Shown: positions 1 to 9,908, counted from the stretch's first letter. The stretch is 64,000 bases of DNA from Chromatiales bacterium (GCA_020445605.1 JAGRGH010000057.1:1-64000), one strand, 5' to 3'. A program made the numbers and translations. The notes: generated by a model from the sequence alone, not told the origin.

Positions 1-76
1 AGGCGTCGCGATTGTTGCCGCGCTGGATGATGTGCATGGGTACGCCGGGGAGGGTGATCCGAGGCCTTCTTGGCAT
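1..76 (-). CDS. REP-associated tyrosine transposase (Y1/RAYT family), N-terminal fragment cut by window edge
   Basis: Only the first 25 codons lie in the window; the gene runs off the left edge. They begin MPRRPRITLPGVPMHIIQRG and continue N-N-R-D-A, which is the characteristic opening of the Y1/IS200-like transposases associated with REP repeats (the H-I-x-Q-R-G-N-N motif precedes the catalytic HUH pair, which is outside the window). These proteins act on REP-type palindromes. The upstream DNA carries three short repeated words (145–197), in keeping with such a locus. The start is the ATG at 76. Family assignment rests on this short but distinctive N-terminus. Confidence 0.75.
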   Translation of the reverse strand, partial: MPRRPRITLPGVPMHIIQRGNNRDA

Positions 77-144
77 GATCGTTCAGTCCGTTGATTGTGG
101 AGTTTCAGGGTATCAGGGCTGGCTTCCCGCGGAAAACCGTGGTC

Positions 145-197
145 TGTCCCCTATGAAACCTTGTCCCCTATGAAACCTAAACGCTCCCTATGAAACG
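145..197. repeat. Three spaced copies of a tcccctatgaaac word next to the RAYT gene
   Basis: The word tcccctatgaaac occurs at 147–159 and 164–176, and a one-mismatch copy ctccctatgaaac at 184–196 (steps of 17 and 20 bases). The first two copies also share flanking tg and c. The position, between the transposase start and the end of the next gene, suggests a REP-like cluster belonging to the transposase, but no clear hairpin is visible in these words. Confidence 0.6.
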
Positions 198-208
198 CTG
201 ACAGCCCG

Positions 209-1510
209 TCAACGAACCAATTCGGCGACAATGTTCATCGCCGGGAACAGGCGCGCGAGCGCGGTGCGTTCCCAGCGCCGCATGTGGCCCACATCCGCAT
301 TGACCCAGCGCGCGACGCGGCGCACCAGCCAGCGGCCCGATTCAAATGTCAGGCGCAGTTCACGAATCGCTGCGAATCTGAAGTCGAAGTAGTAGTCGCG
401 CCCGACGTCACCAGCGAAGAACCCGAAGGTCTCGATCGAAAACAGGCGACGATGGGTCGGATCGGCATAGGCGCACCAGCACGAGAAATGCGGCACCTGC
501 GCATGCAGCGTCCCGCCGGGCTTCAGTACGCGGTGAATCTCGGCGAGCAATTCCGGATACCGGTCGAGGTGTTCGAGGATATCGATGCACAGCACCTCGT
601 CGATGCTCGCATCGGCAAACGGCAGCCGCCCCCGGGCCAGGTCGAGCTGTACGTCCACCTGCGGCAATGGCGCTATATCGACATTCCAGTAACCAAACCG
701 CGGGTCCGTCCCGCAACCCAGATGCAGCCGTGATGGCGCGCGGTACAGTTCGCCGCCACGCGAGACCAGTCGCAGGGTGCGCGCGTGCAGCTCGCGGCGC
801 TGCGAGTCGAATCCGTCCTCGCGCTTGTGAATCGCCTCGGCACTGCGGTAGCTGTGGCAGAACAAGTTGTCGTGCCAGCGGGCCTCGGGACGCATGTCCC
901 CGGCGAGACTCAGCAGCACATCCTCGCCGTTGCGAAGTTCGCCAAGATCAATGCCGAGCCGACCGGCAATCGCAATGCAGCGATCGAGCTGCGCGCGCGT
1001 GAAACAGAACACGCCCCAGAGCGTGTCGACCGGCCCGGTTCCGACCCAGCGCTCACCCGTTTCCAGAAAGCGCCCGCCACGGATTCCGGCCGGCGCACCG
1101 GGACGCGCAAGCAGACGTTCGACGAGTTCATAGATCGCCGCGGTCGACAGAAACACGTCGTCGTCAAACGACAGATAGAACTCGGCCGGGTGCTCCGCGC
1201 AGCGCAACCAGCGCACACCGACGCCAAAACGGCGCGGCTCATTGATCGCGACGATGCGTGGATCGTCATACGGGATGAACGCACGGACATCGATGGCCGT
1301 GTTCGAATTCGAGATTACGATGCGCTCGACGAACGGACAGGCGAGCGGCGCGCGCAGCAGGTGCGGCAGGTTCTGCGGACGCGTGTAGACCGGGATGACG
1401 ACCGTGATTTTTGCCGCAGGCAACGGCCGGTCCGACAACGCAACAGCGTGCCCGCGCAGAAACCTTGCACGCCGCAGCCGGTAGGCCCACGAGCCGCCTG
1501 AGTTCTTCAT
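209..1510 (-). CDS. Bifunctional glycosyltransferase–SAM-dependent methyltransferase
   Basis: A 433-residue protein with two domains. Residues roughly 30–250 form a GT-A type glycosyltransferase (KITVVIPVY start, later SFDDDVF supplying the DxD metal site). Residues roughly 265–430 form a class I methyltransferase with the SAM loop HLGCGTD, an acidic post-motif, and IDILEHL followed by RVLKPGGTL. It probably acts on a cell-surface glycan; the substrate is unknown. I chose the ATG at 1510 (MKNSGG). The frame is open back to 1657, but that would overlap the upstream gene and adds no recognisable sequence. It lies 121 bases downstream of the large oxidoreductase on the same strand, so cotranscription is possible. 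Confidence 0.7.
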   Translation of the reverse strand: MKNSGGSWAYRLRRARFLRGHAVALSDRPLPAAKITVVIPVYTRPQNLPHLLRAPLACPFVERIVISNSNTAIDVRAFIPYDDPRIVAINEPRRFGVGVRWLRCAEHPAEFYLSFDDDVFLSTAAIYELVERLLARPGAPAGIRGGRFLETGERWVGTGPVDTLWGVFCFTRAQLDRCIAIAGRLGIDLGELRNGEDVLLSLAGDMRPEARWHDNLFCHSYRSAEAIHKREDGFDSQRRELHARTLRLVSRGGELYRAPSRLHLGCGTDPRFGYWNVDIAPLPQVDVQLDLARGRLPFADASIDEVLCIDILEHLDRYPELLAEIHRVLKPGGTLHAQVPHFSCWCAYADPTHRRLFSIETFGFFAGDVGRDYYFDFRFAAIRELRLTFESGRWLVRRVARWVNADVGHMRRWERTALARLFPAMNIVAELVR

Positions 1511-1631
1511 TCTGGAATCGCCATGGGAGAGCCTGGCGGCATTCGACCGGTCCGGTGAATTCGCCACGCCTTTGACCAGGTTGATTGTTTCACCCACCGA
1601 CAAGCATCCGCTATCACCGAAACGATCCGGC

Positions 1632-4600
1632 TCAGGGCGTCTCGCGGCCGTGGTCAAGAAGGTGGCGCACCCACAAATTCGTCAGGTGTTCGGAAAGACG
1701 GTTTTGCGCCTGACGCGCGGCGAGATTGTCCAGATCGATCCACTCCAGCGGCTGATCCTGCATGGCGCAGGCAAACACCGCGCGCGTGCGTTCACCGGTC
1801 TCCGGATCGATCTGCCATTGCAGGCACTGGCCGCACACCCCCTTGAGCATGCACTGCATGGGCGTTCCGACGGTACCGGTGATCGCCACATCCGGCGCGA
1901 AATGCGCGCGCAATTCCGAATGCCAGCGCCCCTGCAGGGCCGCGAGCAGCCCCGTAGAACCCATCACGTATACCTGTTCGATGCTGCCCGGCTTCCATTC
2001 GGCGCCAAACTCACCGGCGGCCGCGCGTTCGAGCAGCGCAATCACGTCGCCCTCGATCACGGAACGGTCGCCCGCACGCGCGTTTTCGATCGCCTCGCCG
2101 CGCGCGCAGGCCCACAGGATGCGATCGGCGGCCTGTTCGAGTTCCGCGCGCGCATAGCACTGCTCGCGCGAGCCATAGGCCGCGATGTAGTGCACGCGAT
2201 TGCCGGCCGCGCGCAGCGCGGGGCCCAGGTCCAGCATCACGGCCGCGCCCCAGGCGCCGGCGATCACCAGCACGTCGCGGTCGCGCGGCAGGTGTGCCGG
2301 CGCGCCGGTCGGCCCCATCAGCACGACGGGTTCGTCGGCTTGCAGGCGCGCGGCGATTTCCGCATTCGCACCGCCGCGCAACAGCATGAGCCGAACCATG
2401 TCGCCGTCGACCCCGGCGCCGCTGACGGTCTGCACCGGAATCTGCACGCGCGTACCGTGCACGACCGGTGCCGCGTGTTCGTAGGTCTGGAGCCGGAAGA
2501 ACTGCCCCGGTCGAAAGTTCGCCGCGGCCTGCGGCGCACGCACATGCAATTCAATCACACCCGGATCGCCCGTCAGCACGCGCGCCACCCGCGCGACGAG
2601 CCGCTCGCTCATGCGCGCATAAAATGCCCTGAGCTCACTTGCCTCGCCGTGACCATCGACGACCGGTGCACAATCCGCTATGGCCTTCAGTACATATGGA
2701 TAGCTGCGTTGCGCGGAGGCGATCGCCTTGACCACGGAGCCGTGAAATACCGGGTGCGTATCACCGATGAACGTGACCGTGTGCCCGTTCGATGAATACG
2801 AGGTGAACGGGCCGAACTCGCGCGCCTTCGCATGCGCGGCGACATCCACCGGCTGTAGCTGGTCGTGATGACACACGTGCGGCAAAAAATGCCGGCCATC
2901 GAGCTGGAAGGTGCCGCGGTGCTCGGTCTCGTAGACGGTGTTCGGCGACGCACCGGCCGCGATCAGGACCGCCCGGGCCGGCAGCCGCAGCTCGCTCCAC
3001 TTCTCCAGCCAGCGACCGTCCTCGGCACGTTCGCGGCGACGGAACACCACGGCCTCGACATGCTCGTGCTGATCGAGTTCGGCACGCAGCGGTTCCAGTG
3101 CTTCGGCGTAGTAGATGCCCTCTTCGAGCGCTCGCACGACCTCTTCATGATTGCGCAGATACGCGGGCGACTCGTTGAGACTGCGTCGATACGCAATCGT
3201 GACCCCGCCCCACCCGCGCAGCAGTGGCAGGAAATCGGGCGCGATGCCGGCCTGTTCCGCCTGCGCACGCACCGCGCGGACGGCACGCCCATGCGCGAGG
3301 AACTCGTCGAGCACGCCGTTGTTTTCGGCATCGAGCCGGGCGCGCGCCGCCGATTCCCCGATCGAATCAACCAGGCGTTCGTAGCGCGTGAGCGTCTTTT
3401 CGACCTGCACGACGTAGTAGGCCTGCACCTCGGTCGCGGCATCCACGGCGGTGAGTCCGCCGCCGATCACCACCGCCGGCAGGCGAACCTGAAGGTTGGC
3501 AATCGAATCGCGCTTCGCCGCACCCGTGAGCTGAAGCGCCATCAGAAAGTCATTCGCCTGACGCATGCCGCGCGCGAGCGAATGGCCCATCGGGATGACC
3601 TTCGGCAGCCCCGCACCGGTCGCGATGCAGACGTGATCAAAACCCTCGCGCCAGGCATCGTCGAGCGTCAGCGTGCCGCCGAGCCGCACACCGCCGAACG
3701 CCTGAAACGTCGCGCGGCGTGCGAGCGCGAGATGGATCAGTTTCAGGAAATTCTTGTCCCAGCGCACGGTGATGCCGTATTCGGCGACACCGCCGAAGCC
3801 CGACATGACACGAGATTCCAGCGGCTCTTCGAGCATCGCGTAATCGCGCACCGGCGCATCGAGCAACTCGCGCGGCAATGGTTCGAGCTTCAGCCCGTCG
3901 ATGCCGACGACGGCGCAGCCCTCCATGCTCAGGTGATGCGCCATCGTGAAACCCGCCGGCCCCAGCCCCGCGATCAGCACCTTTGTGCCGTTATAGGACC
4001 GCATGCACGGCTGCGTCGCGCGCAGCGGATTGAATCGCGCCAGCAGATCGTAGAGTTCCACACCCCATGGCAGTGCAAGCACGTCGGTCAGCACGCGCGT
4101 CTCGATCTGCGGGATGTCGACCGGCTGCTGCTTCTGGTAGATGCAGGCCTTCATGCAATCGTTGCAGATCCGATGGCCCGTTGCCGGCAGCATCGGATTG
4201 TCGATCATCGCGACCGCGAGCGCGGCGATGGCATGACCGTCGCGCTTGAGCAGGTGCATCTCGGAGATCTTCTCGCCGAGCGGACACCCCGTCAGCACCT
4301 CGCCGAGCGGATTGACCTTGAGCCCGAGTTCGGGCGCGCCCTTCTTTTCGGGAAAACCCTTCGAGCAGAAGTCGCCGTCGTGATCGTGACAGAACACGCA
4401 GTAGTTGACCTCGGCCTGCACGTTGCGCCGATCCATGCGCGGATCGGTCAATGCAAAGCCGTCGCGCGGGCGATGGTTCACGGACGGTCCCTGGCGACGA
4501 CGCAGTTCGTCACCGGGCACCGGCTCCAGCGCGACCAGCTGCGCGTGATCCACGCGTTGCGGACTACGGAAGCTGCGCCAGCCGGCCACCGCGGCCTGGC

Positions 4601-5123
4601 CGGCCGGGTCGCGCTGGGCAAGCACGCACCAGTGCAACAACGTTGAAGCTTCGGGGCTGCTCGCATCCAGTCCCATCGCATACTGCGCAATGGCATGTTC
4701 GCGATCGCTGCCTTCGAGACCGGCATCGGCCAGCAGGCGGTCGAGCGCGGCGTCCAGCGCGGCAAAGTCCCCGGCGATCGGTTCGCGAAACCGCCGCACG
4801 CGTTTGGCGATCCATTCGCGACGAAACGCGTCGATGACGTTTTGGGCGACGGTCGTCGCGCGCAGGGCCGCGAGTTCGGCCTCGATACCGAAGCCCTGCG
4901 CGAGGAACCGTTCCAGATGCGGCGCGACCGCGACCAGCAGCCCGGACAGCGCCTCGGGTTCGAACGTCTCGCCGGCGCGCAGCGCGGCCAGTCGCGCCGC
5001 GAGTTCCGGCTCGGCGGCGACAAGGCGTTCGCGAAACAGCGCGTCCAGACGCGCAAGCCCCGCCGGGCCCTGCAGGTCCGCCCAGCTCAGGCCGTCAAAA
5101 CGCAGCTTCAGGGTCGGCGACAT
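1632..5123 (-). CDS. Giant FAD/NAD(P) oxidoreductase: GltD-like core fused to PyrK-like flavin/2Fe-2S module
   Basis: A 1163-residue protein. The first ~235 residues are helical and not recognised. Two Cys clusters follow (VNYCVFCHDHDGDFCSKGF and GHRICNDCMKACIY), as in the Fe-S domain of glutamate-synthase small-subunit-type enzymes. Next come two dinucleotide-binding regions (VLIAGLGPAGFTMAHHL; AVVIGGGLTAVDAATE). The last ~300 residues resemble the ferredoxin-reductase fold of PyrK (FRPGQFFRLQTYEH), ending in a Cys group C1091, C1097, C1100 and C1119 (MQCMLKGVCGQC, then FAC) that resembles the PyrK 2Fe-2S site. It is likely cytoplasmic and moves electrons between NAD(P)H, flavins and an unknown acceptor. 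A YqhA-type gene lies just upstream on the same strand. Confidence 0.75.
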   Translation of the reverse strand: MSPTLKLRFDGLSWADLQGPAGLARLDALFRERLVAAEPELAARLAALRAGETFEPEALSGLLVAVAPHLERFLAQGFGIEAELAALRATTVAQNVIDAFRREWIAKRVRRFREPIAGDFAALDAALDRLLADAGLEGSDREHAIAQYAMGLDASSPEASTLLHWCVLAQRDPAGQAAVAGWRSFRSPQRVDHAQLVALEPVPGDELRRRQGPSVNHRPRDGFALTDPRMDRRNVQAEVNYCVFCHDHDGDFCSKGFPEKKGAPELGLKVNPLGEVLTGCPLGEKISEMHLLKRDGHAIAALAVAMIDNPMLPATGHRICNDCMKACIYQKQQPVDIPQIETRVLTDVLALPWGVELYDLLARFNPLRATQPCMRSYNGTKVLIAGLGPAGFTMAHHLSMEGCAVVGIDGLKLEPLPRELLDAPVRDYAMLEEPLESRVMSGFGGVAEYGITVRWDKNFLKLIHLALARRATFQAFGGVRLGGTLTLDDAWREGFDHVCIATGAGLPKVIPMGHSLARGMRQANDFLMALQLTGAAKRDSIANLQVRLPAVVIGGGLTAVDAATEVQAYYVVQVEKTLTRYERLVDSIGESAARARLDAENNGVLDEFLAHGRAVRAVRAQAEQAGIAPDFLPLLRGWGGVTIAYRRSLNESPAYLRNHEEVVRALEEGIYYAEALEPLRAELDQHEHVEAVVFRRRERAEDGRWLEKWSELRLPARAVLIAAGASPNTVYETEHRGTFQLDGRHFLPHVCHHDQLQPVDVAAHAKAREFGPFTSYSSNGHTVTFIGDTHPVFHGSVVKAIASAQRSYPYVLKAIADCAPVVDGHGEASELRAFYARMSERLVARVARVLTGDPGVIELHVRAPQAAANFRPGQFFRLQTYEHAAPVVHGTRVQIPVQTVSGAGVDGDMVRLMLLRGGANAEIAARLQADEPVVLMGPTGAPAHLPRDRDVLVIAGAWGAAVMLDLGPALRAAGNRVHYIAAYGSREQCYARAELEQAADRILWACARGEAIENARAGDRSVIEGDVIALLERAAAGEFGAEWKPGSIEQVYVMGSTGLLAALQGRWHSELRAHFAPDVAITGTVGTPMQCMLKGVCGQCLQWQIDPETGERTRAVFACAMQDQPLEWIDLDNLAARQAQNRLSEHLTNLWVRHLLDHGRETP

Positions 5124-5156
5124 GGCTTGGACCGGCCGGTGGCCGGCCGCTGGCGG

Positions 5157-5669
5157 TCAGTGTTCGCGATGCGAGGAAAACGAAATCCGGTCGAGCACGC
5201 CCATCAGCACGGCCGAGACCACGAAGGTCAGGTGGATGATCACATACCACATGAGCTTTTCGGCATCGATCTGCTGGGCGTTCATGAACATGCGCAGCAG
5301 ATGGATCGACGAAATCGCGACGATGGAGGCGGCGACCTTGAGCTTCAGCGTGCCGGCGTCGAGCTTGCCCAGCCAGTCGAGCTTCTCGGCGCCCTCCTCG
5401 ACATCGATCCGCGAGACGAAGTTCTCGTAGCCCGAGAACATCACCATGACCACGAGGCTCGCGACCAGCGCCATGTCGATCAGCGACAGGATCGTCAGCA
5501 CCATGTCGGCCTCGGCCATCACGACGACGTGCGAGAGCACGTGCCAGACCTCCTGGAAAAATTTGATCGCCAGCGCGACCAGCGCCAGCGACAGCGCTAG
5601 ATAGACCGGCGCAAGAATCCAGCGGCTTGCGAACAGGGCGCGTTCGATCAGTCGTTCCAGCGTGAGCAT
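5157..5669 (-). CDS. YqhA/UPF0114 family inner-membrane protein
   Basis: A 170-residue integral membrane protein with about four hydrophobic segments ([64 protein letters not shown]). [12 protein letters not shown], and the alternation of these helices, match the YqhA/TIGR00645 family, whose role is not established. The start is the ATG at 5669 ([13 protein letters not shown]); the reading frame extends a further 13 codons upstream without membrane character. It is 33 bases upstream of the giant oxidoreductase and transcribed the same way, so the two may form an operon. Confidence 0.85.
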   Translation of the reverse strand: MLTLERLIERALFASRWILAPVYLALSLALVALAIKFFQEVWHVLSHVVVMAEADMVLTILSLIDMALVASLVVMVMFSGYENFVSRIDVEEGAEKLDWLGKLDAGTLKLKVAASIVAISSIHLLRMFMNAQQIDAEKLMWYVIIHLTFVVSAVLMGVLDRISFSSHREH

Positions 5670-5788
5670 GGCGGTCCCGGGCGGAAAATCGGCCGCCGAT
5701 GGTAGCAAAAGCCGTGGCCGGGGCGTTTGAACCGGCGACCCGCTGCCCCCATCATCGGCAGCAGACCCGCACCCGCCACGGCCAGGCC

Positions 5789-6760
5789 ATGCAGTTCAAA
5801 GACTATTACGACACGCTCGGCGTCAAACGCTCCGCAACGGCGGACGAGATCAAGCGCGCCTACCGCAAACTCGCCCGCAAGTACCACCCGGACGTCTCCA
5901 AGGAGCCGGACGCCGAGGCCCGCTTCAAGGAGGTCAACGAGGCCCACGAGGTGCTCAAGGACCCGGAAAAACGCGCCGCCTACGACCAGCTCGGCGCGAA
6001 CTGGAAGGCCGGGCAGGACTTCCGCCCGCCGCCGGACTGGGATACCGGCTTCGAGTTCCGCGGCGGCGGCTTCACGGACGCCGACGCGCGCGGTTTCAGC
6101 GACTTCTTCGAGCAGCTGTTCGGCCAGCGCGGCGGCTTTGCCGGCGGCGGTGTTCACCGCGGCGCCGGCCGTGGCGGCATGCGCGTGGCCGGCGAGGATC
6201 ACCACGCCCGCACCCAGATTGCGCTCGAGGACGCCTACGCGGGCGCGACCCGCTCGCTGAGCCTGCGCCTGCCCGAGGTCGACGGCGGCGGCCACGTCGT
6301 CAGCCGGGCCCGCACGCTGAACGTGCGCATTCCCAAGGGCGTGACCGAAGGCCAGCGCATCCGCCTGCAGGGCCAGGGCGGCCCGGGCATCGGCGGGGCG
6401 CCCAGTGGTGATCTGTATCTGGAGATCCAGTTCGCCCCGCACCCGCTGTTCACGGCCGAGGGCCGGGACGTTCATCTGACCCTGCCCATCGCGCCCTGGG
6501 AGGCCGCACTCGGCGCGCAGGTGCCGGTGCCCACACTGGGTTCGACGCTGACCGTCGCCGTGCCGACCGGCGCGCGCAGCGGCCAGAAGCTGCGGCTGAA
6601 GGGCCGCGGCCTGCCCGGCAACCCGGCCGGCGATCAGTACGTGACGCTGCAGATCAACGCCCCGCCCGCGCAGAGCGACGCGCTCAGGGACGCCTACGCA
6701 AAACTCAGGGAGGCCGCCGATGGCTTCGACCCGCGCGCGGGGCTCGGAGGTCGGTCGTGA
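5789..6760 (+). CDS. cbpA: Curved DNA-binding protein CbpA, DnaJ-class co-chaperone
   Basis: A 323-residue type II J-protein. The J domain occupies residues 1–70 with the DnaK-activating HPD in KYHPDVSKE. It has a G/F-rich linker (roughly 75–135) and two beta-sandwich substrate-binding domains ([32 protein letters not shown]). The DnaJ zinc finger is absent, as expected for CbpA. It stimulates DnaK and binds curved DNA. The ATG at 5789 ([12 protein letters not shown]) is the conserved start. It overlaps cbpM by four bases (GTGA), so the two are translationally coupled. Confidence 0.93.
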   Translation: MQFKDYYDTLGVKRSATADEIKRAYRKLARKYHPDVSKEPDAEARFKEVNEAHEVLKDPEKRAAYDQLGANWKAGQDFRPPPDWDTGFEFRGGGFTDADARGFSDFFEQLFGQRGGFAGGGVHRGAGRGGMRVAGEDHHARTQIALEDAYAGATRSLSLRLPEVDGGGHVVSRARTLNVRIPKGVTEGQRIRLQGQGGPGIGGAPSGDLYLEIQFAPHPLFTAEGRDVHLTLPIAPWEAALGAQVPVPTLGSTLTVAVPTGARSGQKLRLKGRGLPGNPAGDQYVTLQINAPPAQSDALRDAYAKLREAADGFDPRAGLGGRS

Positions 6761-7083
6761 GCGCGCGACGGGTGATCGAGGCCGTGCTGATCGACGAACG
6801 CGGCGTATTCACGCTGAGTGAACTGTGCGTGCTGTGCAACGCGTCCGGTGAAGCCGTCTGCGCGCTGGTCGACGAAGGCGTGCTGCAACCGCGCGGCGCA
6901 AACCCGCGGCGCTGGAAATTCGACGCCCAGGATGCGCGTCGGGCATTGACGGCGTTGCGACTGGCACGCGATCTGGGCATCAACACGCCGGGCGCCGGCC
7001 TGGCCGTGGAACTGCTCGATGAACTCGACCGCCTGCACCAGCGCGTGCGCGTGCTCGAACGACTGCTGGCGCCGGAGCGATAG
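6757..7083 (+). CDS. cbpM: CbpA modulator protein CbpM
   Basis: A 108-residue protein starting with GTG inside the last codons of cbpA (GTGA overlap). It has a MerR-like helix-turn-helix ([28 protein letters not shown]), then an R-R-W-x-F segment and a C-terminal helix rich in Leu and Arg. CbpM proteins bind the J domain of CbpA and inhibit its co-chaperone and DNA-binding activities. Gene order and length agree with the family. Confidence 0.9.
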   Translation: MSARRVIEAVLIDERGVFTLSELCVLCNASGEAVCALVDEGVLQPRGANPRRWKFDAQDARRALTALRLARDLGINTPGAGLAVELLDELDRLHQRVRVLERLLAPER

Positions 7084-7179
7084 GGAATTCAGTGGGGTGC
7101 AATACGCAATACGCAATGCACCGATCAAGTTGCGCCCACTCGGCGCAATGCCCTTCGGGTAACGCGCCCCGCGGACCTG

Positions 7180-7527
7180 CTAGACCGAAAACGATGAGCC
7201 GCAGCCGCAGGTGGTCTTGGCGTTGGGATTGCGCACGACGAACTGCGAGCCGGTGAGGTTATTGACGAAATCGACCACGGCGCCTTCGAGATACGGCAGG
7301 CTCATCGGATCGATCACCAGCGTCACGCCGTCGGTCTCGATGGAGAAGTCGCCATCCTGCGGGCCGTCGGCAAATTCAAAGCCGTACTGGAAACCCGAAC
7401 ATCCACCGCCCTGCACATAGACGCGCAGCATGGGATCGGCGCGACCCTCCGCTTCAACGATCTGACGCACCTTCGCGGCGGCGCTGGCGGTGAAGGTCAG
7501 CTGCGGATCGTAGACTGCGGTCGACAT
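7180..7527 (-). CDS. erpA: Iron-sulfur cluster insertion protein ErpA
   Basis: A 115-residue A-type Fe-S carrier. The three conserved cysteines are in [13 protein letters not shown] and in the C-terminal [11 protein letters not shown]. Such proteins deliver 2Fe-2S or 4Fe-4S clusters to apoenzymes in the cytoplasm. The ATG at 7527 ([12 protein letters not shown]) is the natural start; the upstream 22 codons of open frame have no family resemblance. It follows bactofilin, DUF6776 and argC on the same strand, a common gammaproteobacterial order. Confidence 0.95.
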   Translation of the reverse strand: MSTAVYDPQLTFTASAAAKVRQIVEAEGRADPMLRVYVQGGGCSGFQYGFEFADGPQDGDFSIETDGVTLVIDPMSLPYLEGAVVDFVNNLTGSQFVVRNPNAKTTCGCGSSFSV

Positions 7528-7647
7528 TGGATGGGCTTCCGTAAAGGCTTCAGGTGCAACGGCGCGTGGCCGGACCCGGCAAACTGGGGCCACGGGCGCC
7601 GGGATTCAAGCCCGCGACCAACGAGACACCCCGAGCGCTGCGCGGCA

Positions 7648-8097
7648 TCAGCTGGTCGACTCCGTGGTGCCGCCCCGCCCGGCCTTGGTCTTTTTCTCGG
7701 TGTCGTCGTAGCCGAGCCGGCGCTGGGTCATGTCGGCCGAGTGCAGAAGGTTGCCGTTGACGGTCGCACCCAGGGCCATTTCCAGAAACTGGTAGTGGAG
7801 GTTGCCGTTGACGCTGGCGTGCTCGGCGAGTTCGACCCGCTGACTGGCGTAGACGTCGCCGTTGATCGTGCCATCCAGGATCAGGTTCGGCACGCGCACT
7901 TCGCCGGTCACCGTGCCCTTCGCACTGACGGTGAGTGCCGAGCCCGTGTCATCGTCCAGCTCGACGGCGATGTTGCCCTGCACGGCACCGTCGACATGCA
8001 GACCACCGGAAAAACTGATGTCGCCGACGATCTTGGTGCTGTCGCCGATGACCGTGTTCACGCGCGGCGCCTTGAAGCGGCTGACCTTTCTTTTCAT
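7648..8097 (-). CDS. Bactofilin (polymer-forming cytoskeletal protein)
   Basis: A 149-residue protein with the bactofilin beta-helix core: repeated short strands with G-x-I/V pattern (STKIVGDISFSGGLHVDGAVQGNI, then GTVTGEVRVPNLILDGTINGDVYASQRVELAEHASVNGNL). Bactofilins polymerise without nucleotide and help organise the envelope or cell shape. The ATG at 8097 has a good ribosome site (ggggag) about 9 bases upstream. The basic N-terminus and charged C-terminal tail are the usual disordered ends. Confidence 0.93.
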   Translation of the reverse strand: MKRKVSRFKAPRVNTVIGDSTKIVGDISFSGGLHVDGAVQGNIAVELDDDTGSALTVSAKGTVTGEVRVPNLILDGTINGDVYASQRVELAEHASVNGNLHYQFLEMALGATVNGNLLHSADMTQRRLGYDDTEKKTKAGRGGTTESTS

Positions 8098-8126
8098 CAC
8101 AGCAATCTCCCCGAATGGACAATGGC

Positions 8127-8858
8127 CTACGAAGTTACGACCCAATCATACGATCGACGTGAGGGCTTCTGATCCTTGCCCTTCGGTTCTATATCGAGTT
8201 CAAGATTATCAGGCACGAAGCCCGCCGGCAGCCGAACGATACCCTGAAGCTCCTGAAAATTGCGGAACTTGAAGCTCAGCTCGGCGCCGCGATCGGCAGT
8301 GACCTCGTCGAGCTCCACCCGTTCGATCACCCCGTCGCGAACACCGGACAGGCCCACGCGCACGGTGCCGGAAACCACGCCCGTGGACTTCAGTGCGCGC
8401 GTGAGCGTAAAGCGGAAACGGAACTCGTCGTCGCCGTCACCCGAAAACAGGCTGAAATTCTTCACATCGATCGTGCCACCGCTGCCGTCGGTGGAGACCA
8501 CGCTGCGCAGGAACGTGACCTCCTTCTCCAGCCGCAACCGATCTTCCTGCAATTCCTTGATCCTTTCGCGCAGCGCCCCCTCGGCCACGGTGTCGATCTG
8601 CGCGCCACGCTCGATCAGCGCCAGCTTCGAAACAAGCTCGGCATTGCGCCGTTCGAGCCGGTCGATCTCATCCTCGACATCGCCGAGCTCCGCACTCGCG
8701 CGGGCGCTGAAGTAGCCCGCGCGCTCACGACCGAGATCGAACATCATCCAGCCAAAGTAACCGACCGCGACGACCATCAGACCAAGTGCGATCAGCCACA
8801 TCGCGCGGCTCGGACCCTGAACGATCCGCGGGCCGCGCGACGGGTTCAGGCGGGCCAT
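8127..8858 (-). CDS. DUF6776 family membrane-anchored coiled-coil protein
   Basis: A 243-residue protein. A single N-terminal membrane segment (MWLIALGLMVVAVGYFGWMMF, about residues 20–40) is followed by a coiled coil (roughly 55–120, EDEIDRLERRNAELVSKL...). A beta-rich periplasmic domain ends the protein (FRFRFTLTRALKSTGVVSGT...). It matches DUF6776, commonly encoded between argC and bactofilin in gammaproteobacteria; its function is unknown. It sits 9 bases after argC and 29 before bactofilin, so it is probably in one operon with them and may anchor the bactofilin scaffold (inference). Confidence 0.85.
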   Translation of the reverse strand: MARLNPSRGPRIVQGPSRAMWLIALGLMVVAVGYFGWMMFDLGRERAGYFSARASAELGDVEDEIDRLERRNAELVSKLALIERGAQIDTVAEGALRERIKELQEDRLRLEKEVTFLRSVVSTDGSGGTIDVKNFSLFSGDGDDEFRFRFTLTRALKSTGVVSGTVRVGLSGVRDGVIERVELDEVTADRGAELSFKFRNFQELQGIVRLPAGFVPDNLELDIEPKGKDQKPSRRSYDWVVTS

Positions 8859-8867
8859 CGCGAAGCC

Positions 8868-9908
8868 TCAGGGCACCAGTGCCGGGGCGTTGAGCGCCAT
8901 GCGCTCGTCGAGCCCGAACATCAGGTTCATGTTCTGCACCGCCTGCCCGGCGGCGCCCTTGGTCAGGTTGTCGATGACCGAGAGCACGACGACCGTATCG
9001 CCACCCTGCGGACGATGCACGGCGATCCGGCAGGTGTTCGCGCCGCGCACCGAGCGCGTGTCCGGGTGCGCACCGGCCGGCAGCACGTCGACGAACGGCT
9101 CGTCCGCATAGCGACGCGCGAACAGCGCCTGCAGGTCCACGTCCTGATCGGCGAGCCGCGCATACAGGGTCGCGTGAATGCCGCGGATCATCGGCGTCAG
9201 GTGCGGCACGAAGGTGAGCCCGATCGCACCGCCCGTCGCGGCCGCGAGACCCTGGCGAATCTCCGGCCAGTGCCGGTGCCCGGGCACGGCGTAGGCCTTG
9301 AAACTGTCGCCGGCCTCGGCAAGCAGGATGCCGACCTCGGCCTTGCGCCCGGCGCCGGACACGCCGGACTTGCAGTCGGCGATCAGCCCGTCGCGCTCGA
9401 CCGCGCCGGCTTCGAGCAGCGGCAGCAGACCGAGTTGCACGGCGGTCGGATAGCAGCCGGGGTTCGCGACGATGCGCGCCTTGCGGATCGCCGCGCGATT
9501 GACCTCGGGCAGGCCATAGACGGCGTCGTCGAGCAGCCCAGGGCAGGCGTGGTCCATGCCATACCACTGTTTCCAGAGATCCGGATCTTTCAGCCGGAAG
9601 TCGGCCGCCAGATCGATGACCCGCGCGCCGCCGGCGACCAGATCCGGCGCCATACCCATCGCCGTGCCGTTCGGTGTCGCGAAGAACACCACGTCCAGCG
9701 CGCGCAGCGCAGTGACGTCAGGCTCGGTGAACGCGAGGTCCAGATGCCCGCGCAGGCTCGGAAACATCTCGGCCACGGGCCGGCCGGCCTCGCCGCGCGA
9801 AGTGATGGTCTCGATGCGCACGTTCGGATGCTGCACCAGCAGGCGCAGCAGTTCGACGCCGGTGTAACCGGTACCGCCGACCACGCCAACCCGGATTCGC
9901 TGCGTCAT
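8868..9908 (-). CDS. argC: N-acetyl-gamma-glutamyl-phosphate reductase ArgC
   Basis: A 346-residue enzyme reducing N-acetylglutamyl phosphate to the semialdehyde with NADPH, the third step of arginine synthesis. Visible are the N-terminal nucleotide-binding loop ([18 protein letters not shown]), the catalytic cysteine in [10 protein letters not shown], and the HRHWPEI segment. The ATG at 9908 (MTQRIRV) fits the family; the frame continues open far upstream but without homology. It heads a minus-strand group with DUF6776, bactofilin and erpA and is divergent from the chloride-channel gene. Confidence 0.96.
   Translation of the reverse strand: MTQRIRVGVVGGTGYTGVELLRLLVQHPNVRIETITSRGEAGRPVAEMFPSLRGHLDLAFTEPDVTALRALDVVFFATPNGTAMGMAPDLVAGGARVIDLAADFRLKDPDLWKQWYGMDHACPGLLDDAVYGLPEVNRAAIRKARIVANPGCYPTAVQLGLLPLLEAGAVERDGLIADCKSGVSGAGRKAEVGILLAEAGDSFKAYAVPGHRHWPEIRQGLAAATGGAIGLTFVPHLTPMIRGIHATLYARLADQDVDLQALFARRYADEPFVDVLPAGAHPDTRSVRGANTCRIAVHRPQGGDTVVVLSVIDNLTKGAAGQAVQNMNLMFGLDERMALNAPALVP

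Noticed and set aside
2865-4646. Long plus-strand open frame (593 codons) across the giant oxidoreductase
   Set aside because: It is an antisense shadow of a GC-rich gene; its translation is Arg/His/Gln-rich, with no domain.
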